Positions 22,301 through 34,460 of a stretch of 64,000 bases of DNA are shown piece after piece. Below the pieces are notes generated by a model, which saw only the letters and a list, made by a program, of their open reading frames with translations, made no database searches and had not been told where the DNA came from. The stretch is from the NCBI GenBank assembly GCA_019916065.1, contig CM034239.1, forward strand, positions 42,610,663 to 42,674,662. The letters run 5' to 3'. The DNA is from Vitellaria paradoxa. Lineage: Eukaryota > Streptophyta > Magnoliopsida > Ericales > Sapotaceae. The translations under genes and the position numbers were made by a program. Position 1 is the stretch's first letter; each line of letters opens with the position of its first letter.

Positions 22301-24271
22301 GTGCAAGCTTGGATGAGGTTCACGAGTCTATTAAAAACCTTGAGCGATTAGTTCTCTTGGATTTGGAAAATTGCACTAATCTAAGGAAGCTTCCAGAAGG
22401 CTTATGTATGCTAAAATTTCTTGAAACTCTTATTATATCTGGTTGCTCAAATCTTGTCCAGTTTTCAACAGAGATGAAGAATGTGGAATCTTTGAAAACG
22501 TTTCACGGAACAGCCGTAAAACAGTTAGACTTCAATATTAGTTGGAAGACCAAAACATGGCAAGTATTTAGCAGGGCTATGGCAATGGTGCCTAGAAAAA
22601 TTCAAGGAACATCTTTTTGGTCGGTATTACCTCCATCTTTAGTGACCTTAAGTCTTGCAGGTTGCAATCTTTCGGATGATGCTTTCCCACCTGATTTTAC
22701 TTCCCTACCCTTATTGCGGGACATAAATCTAAGCGGAAATCCAATTGGCAAACTCCCTGATTGCATCAGAAGTCTTACTAAGATTCGTAAGCTTTCCTTT
22801 GAATCATGCGGAAGACTCCAATATCTCATCCAGCTACCAAGTATGGCTGGATTGAATGTAAAATATTGCACATCATTGCAAAGAATAACAGAAATGCCCT
22901 CGTCAACCGTCAAACTAGTAGTGATGACTAGTGATGTCAAACTTGTTGAGGATCGGAGTGATTACAAGTTAGAACCTATCAGAGATGTTGATGTAGATAT
23001 TATCAACAGTTTGGGGCTTTGTTGCAACTTGGAATCCATGGCTAATATGGAAATGAATTTCTTTATGGCATCCGTAATGGCGTACCAAAAAAAGCTTCCT
23101 CTTCAGGTGCTAGCTCTCTTCTCAAGATCTTTGTTTGTATATTATATTTATTTTGTGTAATTAACAGTTAACTTGGGTTTGTGTAATGGAACAGGGAGTG
23201 CATGAACATGGTATATTCAGCACATTTATTCCAGGTACAGAGGTTCCAGCTGGCTGGCTCAGCAACAAAACTAGTGGTTGCTCCTCTTCCTTATCATTTA
23301 TTGTTCCTAATAATGGCAGGATCCGATGCTTAAATATTTGCTCTGTTTATGCGCTTTCAAATCAAAAGGAAATTTGGAATCCGCCTCCATTGTTTGTTAA
23401 AATAAGTAATAAGAGCAAGGGTGTCCAGTGGATTTATGGGCCAAATTACTTTGCCATTCCAGAGGGTGATGAACATGTAGTATGGTTAAGCCAATGGAAG
23501 CTTGGAAAACAATTCCAATTGGAGGGTGGTGATGAATTGAATGTGACAATAGTTGTGGGCATCGGTTTTCAAGTGAAGGAGTGTGCCATTGACATTGTCT
23601 ATTATGACCAACAAAAAGAAGAAGAAGAAACCAAGCAGCAAAACTACTCCTCCGATCATCCTAATTCTCAAGGTGTTAGATTCTCAGACGAATATTCCAT
23701 AGGAGGACCTTACTTCTTGGGCGATTATAATCGCCCTTTTGTTATCTTTGACTGGGTTGGCTCAGATTGGGGTAAGAAATTATTTGAGGAATCTACACTA
23801 ACAACAGGTTGGTGCATGCCTGCATATACATTTTCTTATTGATTTCCCGCTGAGTTTACTTATACAATATATCATCACCAAAAATTATTATTATTATTAT
23901 TATCATCATCATCATCATATCATCATCATCATCATCGTTGCTTCCACTGAATTTACTTATACATTATTATTGTTATTTCTTAAAATTATTATTATTGACA
24001 AAATATTACATAAACTAATATTACGAAAACACAATGGAAAACATAACTCTCAATAAAAATGAATAGAGGTGGGAAAATGATTGGTCGTAATTAGTTTGGA
24101 AAGCTTTATTAAGTTGCTATTATTAAAACAAAATTTCCGTCTTATCACTAGGAACTTCTGTGATTTTCTTTGTTTACAGAGGAACTCAAACAAGAATTTG
24201 AGAGGTGGGACAGAGGATTCTTTAAAAATATTGAAGAGGAAGAGGATGAGGTTGGGGGTTGGAACTTTTGA
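19341..24271 (+). pseudogene. TIR-NB-LRR immune receptor gene with a premature TAG in the TIR domain
   Basis: TNL proteins are intracellular receptors that sense pathogen effectors; oligomerised TIR domains cleave NAD. Six exons join in phase: 19341-19867, 20549-21647, 21739-22101, 22195-23106, 23195-23807, 24180-24271, giving 1,202 codons, a normal TNL length. TIR (about 17-170): YDVFLSFRGEDTR, then a TAG at 19548-19550 (codon 70) where relatives have Glu or similar, then the rest of the domain in frame including the NADase Glu92 in CLNEL. NB-ARC: P-loop GMGGISKTA (Ser237 replaces the P-loop Gly), kinase-2 VVLDDVD, RNBS-B KIIITTR, GLPLAL, and MHH in place of MHD (His504). LRRs run about 560-900. 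A post-LRR C-JID-like domain starts near FIPGTEVPAGW, with an acidic C-terminus. No other stop or frameshift was seen. Start 19341 places MAVVREQEASSSAP before the TIR. Translation from an internal ATG, or read-through, would be needed for a product. Confidence 0.92.
23886..23936. repeat. (ATT)n/(ATC)n microsatellite in the last TNL intron
   Basis: Run of TTA units followed by ATC units with one interruption, inside intron 23808-24179. Confidence 0.9.
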
Positions 24272-27200
24272 GTACTTCCCAACCGGATCCATTGATTTTT
24301 CTGTGCTCTAAATAAATGTACCTTTAAAACTTGCAGGTGAAACTTCTGGTTGGCAAATTTTCAGGATAATGTAATTTTTTTTTTTTTTGGGAGAAACATA
24401 ATGCAAAATTGTTGTGAACCTACAATATATAATATGGTTGCTGCTTCTTTGATGACAATCTTGTGATTTTCCTCACAGCTCTAAATTTGATGAGCAATTA
24501 ATTGTACACATATTCTCTCTCAAGGGATCAACTTTGGTCATAAACAGCTCCAAATGACTTAATGTGCTGTGCAACCAAAACAAAGCCAAAATAGGTTAGT
24601 GCTACGTTTGGAACAAGTATTTTATGGATAGTGAAAATGAGAGAGAGGGGGGAAAAAAGAAAGAATGAAGTAAAAAGGTAGAAAAATAAAATCAAGTAAA
24701 AAAGTTAATTTTATTTTATTTTTGTTAGTTGCATGAAAAATAAGAATAAAATGAATAAATATTAGTTAACAAAATTTAATTTTTATTTGGTTAAGTATAA
24801 ACACAAAATTGCAACTAAGAACTAATAATTTTATTTTTTTATTTTTTATTTTCACTCCAGAATGTTTGGCTTCGAACGCAGTATGCTATAGGTTTGTAGA
24901 AGTAAAAAATATCAAATCAATTTGGTAGATTGTTGGAAAAAAAAATAAAATAAAAAATATTGTATGGGGAGAAGTTAGATGCACTCCCTCTTTTGGTTCT
25001 ATTTTTTATTGTGTACAAGGGAGAAAAAGATTGAGCATAATAATTTAAGAAATAATTTTATTTCGTTAAAAATTAAACGTAAAAAAATAATATTTAACTA
25101 ACAAATTTTTTACTATAATTTTTATTTAGATAGGATACGTCATTTTTTTTACTATAAAAAAACTCCTATATAGCTTCATTTGGAGCTTCAAATTTTCCAA
25201 ATTACTTCAAAAAATTTTCAAAGATTTCCAACTTCCTCTCAATCAAATTTCGTTGCATGTTACTTTTTATATCAATTTTTAAATTTTTTTGAACCACCAA
25301 ATCCATTAGATTGTCAAGTTTTAGCACCTCCCCTTAGTCATATATATTTGAATTGTCTCACGATTAACTATTTGCAAACGGGAAAAGAGTTGAAATGAGG
25401 GAAGACATGAACTTGACTCGGCTTGAGCTAACTAATTTAAACCGTCACCACCATTCCTTCATCGGGTGGTTGCCAAGTATACCACAAGCCAACTTTTAAA
25501 GGTAAGATAAGTCTCCTGTCTCAGTGCCACTCTAAACTTTGGATTGAGGGGTCCGAAATTACTTTTAAACTTTAAGAACTTTAAATTTCAGGAACCTAAA
25601 GTTAAATCTCAGCCGTTCAATTAATATGAGCTTGATCTGATCCTTCAATTTCAAAATTCATTTTTCATTTTTAAAGAGGGGTAAAACAGTCAATTGAGAA
25701 AACATTAAATGATGAATTAAAAGGAAGAAAAAGAAAATTTTAAATGATGAAAGAGAAAGAAAAAAAAAGAAAAACTAAATATAAATAAAGATAATAATTA
25801 AATATAAATAAAGACAATAAAATTTTAATTATTTTTATTTTTTAAAGATAATTAAATTTATATTAAAGATAAATAAAAATATAGTAATTTTTTAAATATT
25901 TTTATTTTTTAAGATATATTTAAATTTAAATACATTAATTTAAATTTTAATTATTTATTCGTCTTTAGTTGTTATATTTTTATTTATTTTTATCTGTTAT
26001 CTTTATTTTTATTTAGTTGTTCAGTAAATCTTAGTCTAACAAAAAAATTTATTATATCTTTATTTATCTTTAATATAAATTAACATATTTTTAAAAAGTA
26101 AAAATAATTAAAATTTATTATTTTTAGTTATCTTTAGTTGTTATCTTTATTTATCTTTATTTGCCATATCCTTACTTTTACAAATCCAAAATAAATAATG
26201 ATAAAATTCAGTTGTAAATCTTAGTCCAACAAAAAATTTATTATATTTTTATTTATCTTTAATATAAATTTACATATTTTTAAAAATAAAAATAATAAAA
26301 ATTTATTATTTTTATTTATCTTTTATTATTATCTTTATTTGTTTTTACTTATCATATCTTTACTGTTACAAATCCAAAATAAATGAGGATATAGCAACTA
26401 AAGACAAATAAAGATAACAACTAAAGATAAATAAAAATAATAAATTTTAATTATTTTTACTTTTTAAAAATATGTTAATTTATATTAAAGATAAATAGAG
26501 GTGTAATAAATTTTTTGTCAGACTAAGATTTACAATTGAACAACTAAATAAAAATAAAGATAACAACTAAAGATGAATAACTAATTAAAATTTTAAATTA
26601 ATATACATAAATTTCAATATACCTTTAAAAACAAAGTAATTAAAAATTACTATATTCTTATTTATGTTTAATATAATAACTAAGGACAAATACATAATTA
26701 AAATTTTAAATTAACGTATATAAATTTAAATATATCTTTAAAAATAAAAATAATTAAAAATTTACTATATTTTTATTTATCTTTAATATAAATCTGATTA
26801 TTTAAAAAAAATAATTAAAATTTTACTATATCTTTATTTATATTTAGTTATTATCTTTATTTATGTTTAGTTTTTCTTTTTTCTCTTTTCTCTTTCATCA
26901 TTTAAAATTTTCTCTTTCTTGCTTTCAATTCATCATTTAATCTTTTCTCAATTGACTATTTTACCCCTCTTTAAAGGTGAAAAATGAATTTTGAAATTAA
27001 AAGATTAGATCAAGCTCATATTGATTGAACGGCTGAAATTTAACTTTAGATCCCTGAAATTTAAAAGAGATCGAGAAGGCCTGAAGTTGCTTTTATATAA
27101 GTATCTAAACTTTATGTACATATTATATATAAGTATCTAGTGCATGAATTGTGTTGGGCACATATATAGCTTCGCACAAGTCACAATGTCGTGTAGTAGA

Positions 27201-27912
27201 GTTTAAGTAGGCAAAACCCTATAGAAGAGAGGCGTTATCATTTCTCTAAAGGTTAGGAAATTAGTAAAGGATCTAACATAGGTTTATACAAAAAGGTCTT
27301 GAGCAGATTTCTTAGTAATTATTTATGTAGACCCAGTATATATGACTCAATTCTCAAATAAGAGAATTATTTGTTACTATCACTTGTAAGAATGTCTAAA
27401 ATAGATATATTAAGGAGAGTAAGTAAGGTGAGTTTCTCGTTGTAATCTTGTTCGTCTCCTCATTTAATTGTAGCATGAATTGAGTGCCATCAATAAAAGT
27501 CCCTTATTTTGATTATAACGGTTTATCTATTTTATTAAGTTCTGCCACTTTGTCATGCTAACTTTTGGGCTTTCTTGCTCGAGAAATTTTATGAAAAATA
27601 GAAGAAGAAAAAATGTACGTGGAGGAGGCCACCGGCTAGCTATATATAAAAATTTAGTTGAGCGGTAAACCAACACTGAATGTGACTTAATAGTTGGCTA
27701 GCTATAATAATTTAATGTAACTGTAAACCAACAATACTTAATGCGATATGGTAGTTGCAAGTTATAATTAAACCCGCAGCACACTGCAAATAACTAACGT
27801 TATTAAGTATAAGTGTACATAAAAATGTATACTAAGATTTAGTGGTCGTAGCTAGACGAAGTGCATGCCTCAACAGCCAGCTCTTGCTAGGTGAACGCAC
27901 GAACGCATAGCA
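24272..27912. other. AT-rich spacer between the TNL gene and the first WSD1-like copy
   Basis: No credible coding sequence. The first kilobase contains 3'-flanking sequence of the TNL gene. A block near 24600-24900 begins 'gtttggaacaagtatttta' and ends 'ccagaatgtttggcttcgaac', possibly a decayed MITE. Most of the remainder is the foldback listed at 25578-27067. Confidence 0.6.
25578..27067. repeat. 1.5-kb foldback with long inverted arms and internal repeated units
   Basis: The left end TTTAAATTTCAGGAACCTAA reappears inverted at the right end (27048-27067). The arms stay aligned inward for hundreds of bases, through the AGCCGTTCAAT, GAGGGGTAAAA and GTCAATTGAGAAAA blocks and the AAATAAAGATAATAA-like runs. 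Inside, a unit of about 180-205 bases (GTAAATCTTAGTC...ATTTATCTTTAATAT) occurs twice directly (about 26010-26213, 26214-26390) and once inverted (about 26398-26600). There is no coding sequence. It may be a long-armed foldback or MITE-like transposon; no target duplication could be fixed. Confidence 0.8.
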
Positions 27913-28402
27913 ATGGATTTTGAGGAAGAAGAAGTAGTATTAGGGCTGCCTGTAAGTCCTGCTGGGCAGTACTTCACTAGTTCTGCATTGTCCCTCTCTG
28001 TCCTTGCGGTTTTGGAGTTAGAAATGATGATGGATAACTCCCTGGCCATGTCACTGATCAGGGATGTGTTCGTATTCTATTTAATTATTTCTTCCAATTT
28101 TTCTCTTTTTTTTTTTTTTTTTCGTATTTGGGTTGAGTTTGAAAAAAAAAATTAAAAATTTTAATAACTAATATTTTAATTTTTTTTGTTAATGTGACAT
28201 TTTTATTTTTTATGATTTAAAAAACTTATAATATAAGAAAATAAATTTAACTATTTTAAAAGAAATTAAAAAAATTAAGTAACCAGGAGCTGTGTATCTC
28301 CAATAAGATAGGGCCAACTGAACAAATGGCTTTGGCTAATCATCCTGTTAAGGGCTTGTTCTTCATGTCATTTGGCCTTCCACAGGTATGTTTTATCTAT
28401 TT

Positions 28403-28433
<31 letters not shown>

Positions 28434-29423
28434 GGTATTATTTGTTACTAAAAATTTATTTTTTTGTTCTTTCTACTTTTAACTGTCATCACCACCCATG
28501 CATGCAAGAAAGGGGGGTGGTTAGTGATGAAAAAATTAGTCACAGTGTAAAATTGATATTGAATTAATTACATAGTTGTCACATTCACAGCATGTCCCCA
28601 CACTATAAGTATTTTTATGATAAAAAATTTATCTTAATTTCTTCATCCCTGAGTGATAGGCCTAGTGATTAATCATACTATATTTTACTAATTTTAATAT
28701 TTTTTTTAATTTGGATTAGTGTAATCATTAAATATATATAAGAATTTGTAGCAAAAAAAATTATTATATAATTGTATACTTCGTCGCACGACTACATACT
28801 GTAATGTTTTTGTCTTTTTTTTTTTTGGTTTATTTTCATCAAAATTTTGAAAATTAAAAATAAGAATATAAAGAAGCTTGGTGTAATGTTTTGCTGTCAT
28901 AGTTTTCATAAATTCTAAAATTTATGATAATAAAAAAATGTGTTTTCAGTTATTCAAAATTATTTTTTTAATTTTTGTCACCCCCTACCATAAAATTACA
29001 ATCACTCCATAGTCCATATTATATGTTACCACAATCACTTCCTGCTATGACATAGCTCTCCTACCACCTCCATCGATCAACTGTTATTTTCACTATCACT
29101 CTTATTATGTCATACTATCTTTATCATATTTTTAATTTTGTTTTTATAATAATAATAATTATAAATATGAAACCTATATCTATCTTTGTTTTCTGGTAAA
29201 AATAAAATGAAAACGTTGTCCCACGGCGTCTAAATAATATTTTTTTTTTTTGAGTGATGAACTGTTTTATCACAAAAACCCGAGTTTCTATTGATCAACA
29301 TCACATATTGTGAATTCCATGCATGAATCAGATATATAGCTAACCAAGCTGCATGAAAAGGTATTTCTATTATTGAATAATTTTATACTTTTTGTGTTAG
29401 AAAATTTTGTTGTTCAAAAATGA

Positions 29424-29716
29424 ATTAAACCTACTAGTATCCTTTTGAAAGGGTATTACCTTTCAACCAACTTGTGTCCTTTTGAATAGTCATTTCAGAA
29501 GAGTGTTATATTTCAACCAACTCATGTTTTTTCATTGAAAGGTCATTATTACCTTTCAATGTTCAACCAACTCATGTCTTTTCATTGAAAGGTTATTACA
29601 TTTCAATGTTCAACTAACTCATGTCTTTTCATTGAAAGGCTATTGCCTTTCAAAGTTCAACTAACTTGTGTCTTTTAGTGGATAGGTTGTTTCTTTTCAA
29701 AGTTAACCTACTTGTG
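29424..29716. repeat. Tandem repeat of about 47-50 bases, 5-6 units
   Basis: Units begin at about 29424 (partial), 29462, 29512, 29562, 29609, 29656 and 29703 with the core TTCAACYAACTYRTGTCTTT followed by an ATTGAAAGG-TATT block. The later copies are spaced 47 bases, the earlier ones 50. It lies in a former intron of the WSD1-like relic. Confidence 0.85.
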
Positions 29717-29741
29717 CATATAAATATTTCACTTAATCTAG

Positions 29742-29745
<4 letters not shown>

Positions 29746-29785
<40 letters not shown>
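29746..29785. repeat. Poly-T run of 40 bases
   Basis: Forty consecutive T directly after the tandem repeat. It could be the A tail of a minus-strand retroposon or simple slippage. Confidence 0.9.
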
Positions 29786-30274
29786 CCAGAAGAAAAAAAA
29801 TAGAATAACTTATTTTTAAGAGAAGAAGACCAAAAAATTTTCAATTGTTGCTCCTATCTAAGTTTTCTTCACAAATTGCTGTGTGCAGTTTACTCAAAGA
29901 CTTGTCATATCCACTAAAGCTACTTGCAAAAATTCCCATCAGCAATCTCAAAGAGGAGTGGGTGTAAATAATGCTTTTAGGAAAGCGATTACACCGTATT
30001 TCAATCCTTCTTCAATTATTGTAGTATTTTTCTTCATTTAAGCTATTTAAGTTGAACTTGCTCTTATTGTATACCTAAAATTTTTATAACATTTTGACCA
30101 TGATGGTGGATCTTACGCAGTCTTACGATCACAATTGTAAGTTACACGGGAAAGCTGAGGATTGCTGCGGGGGTGGATAATGGCTTCATTGATCCACACA
30201 TATTCAAGTTATGCATTGAGAATGCCTCTGACATGATTCTCCAAAGTATAGTAATTCCAGCATCATATACTTGA

Positions 30275-31357
30275 ACTCTTTTTCACTATTGAGTTGCTGA
30301 TAATATTTATCTCTAGTACTTGATCAAAGGGTAATTCAGGTTGAATTACAATGTCTAAGAGAAATGTTGCTTTTTTTCTATATATTTTATTGGTTCATTT
30401 CAAGTTGCACTCAGATATTACTATATACGAGATACATATAGTGGACTCTTGATTGCTAAATATAATATGACACAAGTACATTAATTAATTATATATTTAA
30501 TGAGAAAAATCGATGCAACCTCTCATGAAACTGTGATACCATTAAGTCGAAGTCCAATAATTCACCAGCTTTATTGTAAAGCAAACTAAGGCTCATGTAA
30601 TCACCCTCAAGGCCCGCTGTCAGTTTCTGGTTGGGTTTTTAAAGCTTTTCGCCAATGTCATGCCCTGCCATTAATTTTCAAAAAGGGGAGACTTTAAAAA
30701 ATCTATATTAGTTGGGAGACATTGAGGTTGGGAATTATTGAATTAAAATTTAAGATTCAGATGAATTTACATTGTTTTAACCCCCCCCCCCAAAATGTTG
30801 GCTTTATGTGATCATTGGCTAATTTTTATGTTGGCTTTTGCTTGTGTCTCTCAATGAAGAGCACGGATACACTCTAAATACAAGATAATCAATTGTAATA
30901 ATTTAAATTTATAAAACACTAAAGTACCAGTCATACCTACAGGGAGAAGCGAAGTGAATTCACAATTCTTGTTCTCTTAATTAGTAAATGTCACACAATA
31001 GAAATGAAGAAAAATTGAGTTGAATTTTGAAAATGAAACCTATCTAGGTATTTCATCAAACGCGTAGGAGGTGACAATTAAATCCAACTTAGAAAATTGT
31101 AATAGAAAATTTAATAAAATTAAAAATTACTATAGTATGATCTTGAATCAAACCAATTCAAGCAGTGATTTTTATGAATTTTCAAGGAGAATAATGACTA
31201 ATTTGGTTGTAACATTAAATTCCCTTGGTTGAGTCCCAAGATTAAAAACTTAGAGTGCAATAATACATATAGAATACATAAAAGTTCTAGGTAGCAATTC
31301 ACATACAAAATCATTAAGATTGGGCATGAAAATTCTTACTAAGCAACCCACATATAG
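30275..31357. other. Spacer after the WSD1-like relic
   Basis: AT-rich with no recognised gene. A run of ten C at 30781-30790 is present. The part from about 30850 may already belong to the dispersed non-coding repeat described at 31550, since it leads into it without a visible border. Confidence 0.5.
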
Positions 31358-31513
31358 GTTTGTTTCGAGTGATAAAAAATTTTGCAAAATAGTAAAAAAC
31401 GTTGAAAAACTCTAAAAGTTATTCACTTTTTATCTCACTGCACGAATCATAAATCCACAAATTATCTATCTTTATCTTATTTTATCCTACTTTTTATCAC
31501 TCTAAACGCACCC
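31358..31513. repeat. MITE copy with GAGTGATAAAAA inverted ends
   Basis: The left end GTTTGTTTCGAGTGATAAAA pairs with the right end TTTTTATCACTCTAAACGCA. The interior 'tgcacgaatcataa' matches the family at 8625 and 10024. About 155 bases. Confidence 0.6.
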
Positions 31514-31549
31514 ATAATATGTATAGAATATACAATCCAAAGTTAATCA

Positions 31550-32160
31550 AGTAACATCAATTAGTAATTTCAAAGGATCCAAACAAACTAATCATCATTC
31601 ATTACAAATTCAAAGAAAGTTAAACATTGAACCATTATTAAGAACAACATTTGATAAGGTTAGTGATAAATTTATATTCATCCAAATAAAATACTTAGAA
31701 TGCATAATTTATATAGAATATATGCAAGTTCTATATTAGTAATTCACATACAAAACCTTCAAAAAAATACACGAGAATTATAATTAGTAACTCACATATA
31801 ATTAATATAAATTATACGGACAAACTTGATCTAGAATTCTCAATTGATGATTTTAATAGATCCAAACAAATCAAATACTATTCAAAGAGAATTCTTAAGA
31901 AAATTTAGCATTGAAATACTAAGTATCTTGAAAATCCACATACATCATCCACTCTCCTTGATTTGAATCCAAGCGAGAGAACTACTCAATTATAGATGAA
32001 GAGAAAATCAAACTTGTATTGAACTTGAAACAATTTAAAAAAAAAAATTCTTCAAAAGAAAATGAAAAGAACATTTTCCTACCTACCAAACAAAATGAAT
32101 CTACTTTCTCTCTAACTCTCCATCTAAAACTATATGAATATCTAATCTAATCCCTAATGA
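31550..32160. repeat. Dispersed repeat, copy 1 of 2 (about 610 bases)
   Basis: Aligns nearly end to end with 45693-46310, from CATCAATTAGTAATTTCAAA to ATCCCTAATGAA, with scattered substitutions and small indels. There is no ORF. It may be internal or LTR sequence of a non-autonomous LTR element; the class is not determined. Confidence 0.75.
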
Positions 32161-32347
32161 AATTAAGCATTAAAATTATACACGCAAACAAGTTGTGGAC
32201 CGATGAATGTATCTTATCAAATATCTGGAAGTAGTTGGGGAAAAGTATTTAATGCATTAATACAATAACATGGATTGACAGTCACAAGCTTGTCCTGATC
32301 AACTAGAGGGTTGGTGTTTAACTTGAAAGGGGTTTAGGCAAAAGGGA

Positions 32348-33487
32348 CACTAGTAGAAAGAGGGGTATTTGCGACCGCTACAAGCGGTCGATAAAAGTAA
32401 AATAGCGGCCGCTAAAAGTATTAGCGACGGCTTAGCGACCGCGTCAAGCGAGTCGCATTTGGGTCGTCGCTAAAAAGTATTAGCGACCGCTTGGCGATCG
32501 CTAAATTTTTTACGACCACGCCTGCGACCGCTTGAGTTAAAAACGTCAGACAATTAGCGACCGCTAGAAGAAGTCGCTAATACATAAAAAATTAAAAAAA
32601 ATAGAAAAAATAAAAAAACAGCAACATACAAAAATTTAAAAAAATACATAAAAAAATTACATTACACAGTAAAAAAAAAAATTCAACATCAACATTTCAA
32701 CAATTAATATTACATTTCACAACCAACAATTAAAAAAAAAATTTCAATCAAACAACTAACATCCAACATTAACAGCATATATATGAAACTAATAAATTAA
32801 TGAGTAAGTAAAATACAAAAAAATACACAATAATATTTACATGCATGCATAGATGAATCAGCAAACCCCAACCACAAAAACAAAAAAAAAAAAATTATTT
32901 ACATTCATCCAATAATAAACAAAAAAAATCAGGAAATAAAAAAAATAATTCAAACTAGAAAAAAAAAATCAAACTGGTAGTGTGATAGTGAGGCCTCCAA
33001 ATAACTCTAATACACAAAAAAAAAAAAATGTTAGTCAGAGAGAGCAAGAGAGAGAGAGAAACAAAGAACAAGAGAAAGCAAAAGAGAGAGAAAGAGAGGG
33101 AGAACTTACCGGTGGCGGCAATGGCCGACGTCCGGCTACGACAGCGGCGGCAAAGGGAGAAGGGTAGGGAGGAGAGAGGGGCAGGGGGGAGAGAGGAGAG
33201 AGCGCGGGGGAGGAAGAGGAAAAAGAGGGAGGGAAAGAGAGAAAGAAAGAGAGGCGTTTTGCCTGATATAATTAGAGTATTAGCGACCGCTTAATGCTGT
33301 CGCCTAAAAGATATTAGCGACCGCCATGAGCGGTCGCCCGAATTTTCCCGTCGCCTTTCCTTTTGCGCACTTGATTAGCGATGCCCAATATAGCGACTGC
33401 TTAAAGTGATCGCTAATAACGTTATAGTGATCGCCAAAAGCAGTCGCCTGAGTTTTCCACTCGCCGATTGGCCAATCTCTAGTAGTG
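32348..33487. mobile_element. Non-autonomous CACTA (En/Spm) transposon, about 1.14 kb
   Basis: Starts CACTAGTAGAAAGAGGGG and ends CTCTAGTAGTG, so the ends are inverted CACTA termini (CACTACTAGAG read from the right). Both subterminal regions are packed with TTAGCGACCGC-type repeats in both orientations (32365-32580 and 33275-33470), as expected for transposase-binding arrays. Flanking triplets GGA and AGA differ at one position from the 3-base duplication of this superfamily. The interior is A-rich and then GA-rich (33028-33250) with no transposase, so it must depend on an autonomous partner. Confidence 0.88.
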
Positions 33488-33549
33488 AGACCATGATTTG
33501 AAATGTTTCTAATTTTGGTACTTTTTGTTAGTCTTTTTTTTTCTCCTAC

Positions 33550-34069
33550 GGTCCCGTTTGGGGCACTAAAACTCACCAATTTTAACTAATTTTTTATACT
33601 TTTTTTCAATCAAATTTTTTTATATATCACCTTTATGTCACATATTTTTACTTTTATTATACTTTTTGATTAATTTTTTGTTAATAAACACACCTTGCAT
33701 TTGCTTATTTATTTTTTCTTAATATATATACTAAAATGTTATCCACACATAAGTGGGTGAAGTAAGCCGTCATGTTTTAAAGGAAAAAATAAAAAATAAA
33801 ATAGAAATTAGTTGATATTTGAATAGGATACGATAATCGTATAGTTTATCTTTATCTTTTTACTTTTATTATATTTTTTGATTAATTTTTTGTTAATCAA
33901 ACACACCCTACATTTGCTTATTTATTTTTTCTTAATATATATACTAAAATGTTATCCACACATAAGTGAGTGAAGTAAGCCGTTATGTTTTAAAGGAAAA
34001 AATAAAAAATAAAATAGAAATTAGTTGATATTTGAATAGGATACGATAGTCGTATAGTTTATCTTTGAA
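33550..34069. repeat. MITE followed by a 212-base tandem duplication
   Basis: GGTCCCGTTTGGGGCACTAA at 33550 opens a MITE related (inverted) to 10376-10529, ending near 33695 with TTAATAAACACACC. A unit of about 212 bases, starting inside this MITE at 33645, is repeated directly at 33857-34069 with few differences. Each copy runs from TTTTTACTTTTATTAT to CGTATAGTTTATCTTT. Non-coding. Confidence 0.8.
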
Positions 34070-34199
34070 GGGTATTGTTTAGAAAATGTCCAAATTGGTG
34101 CATAATATGTAAAAAATCGGAGGAATGCATTAAACATATAGTCATGCATGGTAGCTAGTGTTGCTAATATTCTTTGAAGAAGATATTATTTGCGGAAGC

Positions 34200-34460
34200 A
34201 ATAAACTTTTGGATTCCACCAAGGTCCTATTCAGGTGTATTCATCATGTGTGATTGGAGATTAGGAAGAGTTCCTAAGGTTAAATTCATGTGGCATGGCT
34301 TAGGTTTATTTCCCATTTTCTAGACAATTTGGATAAAAGAGAATAGAAGAATTTTTGAAAATAAAGTTATGAATATTGTTAATATATAAGATTGAGTTTA
34401 TTTTGCTTTTCAAAAGATCTTTCCTTTACCTTATTTAAGGTTTGAATGGTCAAATTTTAT
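34200..34460 (+). mobile_element. Possible LINE 3' remnant
   Basis: Broken plus-strand translation gives ...GLFPIF then IWIKENRRIFENK, resembling the C-terminal WxxWxERNxRxFE block of plant LINE ORF2. Stops interrupt it and nothing upstream confirms it. Weak call. Confidence 0.4.

Larger units (their letters stand above)
27913..30274 (+). pseudogene. Truncated WSD1-like wax synthase relic, catalytic exon missing
   Basis: Three pieces match the neighbouring WSD1-like gene in order. Exon 1 (27913 to about 28070) reads PVSPAGQYFTSSALSLSVLA and stops being alike after RDVF, short of the PINPRFSSIM end. 28287-28385 equals most of exon 4 (IGPTEQMALANHPVKGLFF). About 30119-30274 equals the last exon (VSYTGKLRIA to a TGA stop). 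Exons 2 and 3, with the HHxxxDG acyltransferase motif and most of the fold, are absent, and 28070-28287 is AT-rich filler. The last piece also lacks a clean in-phase acceptor. The family esterifies fatty alcohols or diacylglycerol at the ER; this copy cannot encode such an enzyme. Most likely one half of a tandem duplication that lost its middle. The ATG is uncertain. Confidence 0.85.

Noticed and set aside
29424..29716. CRISPR-like array
   Set aside because: Plant nuclear context, spacers are repeated too, and unit length drifts: a minisatellite.
33028..33294. Arg/Glu-rich open frames in a GA-rich stretch
   Set aside because: Low-complexity interior of the CACTA element; no domain and no codon structure.
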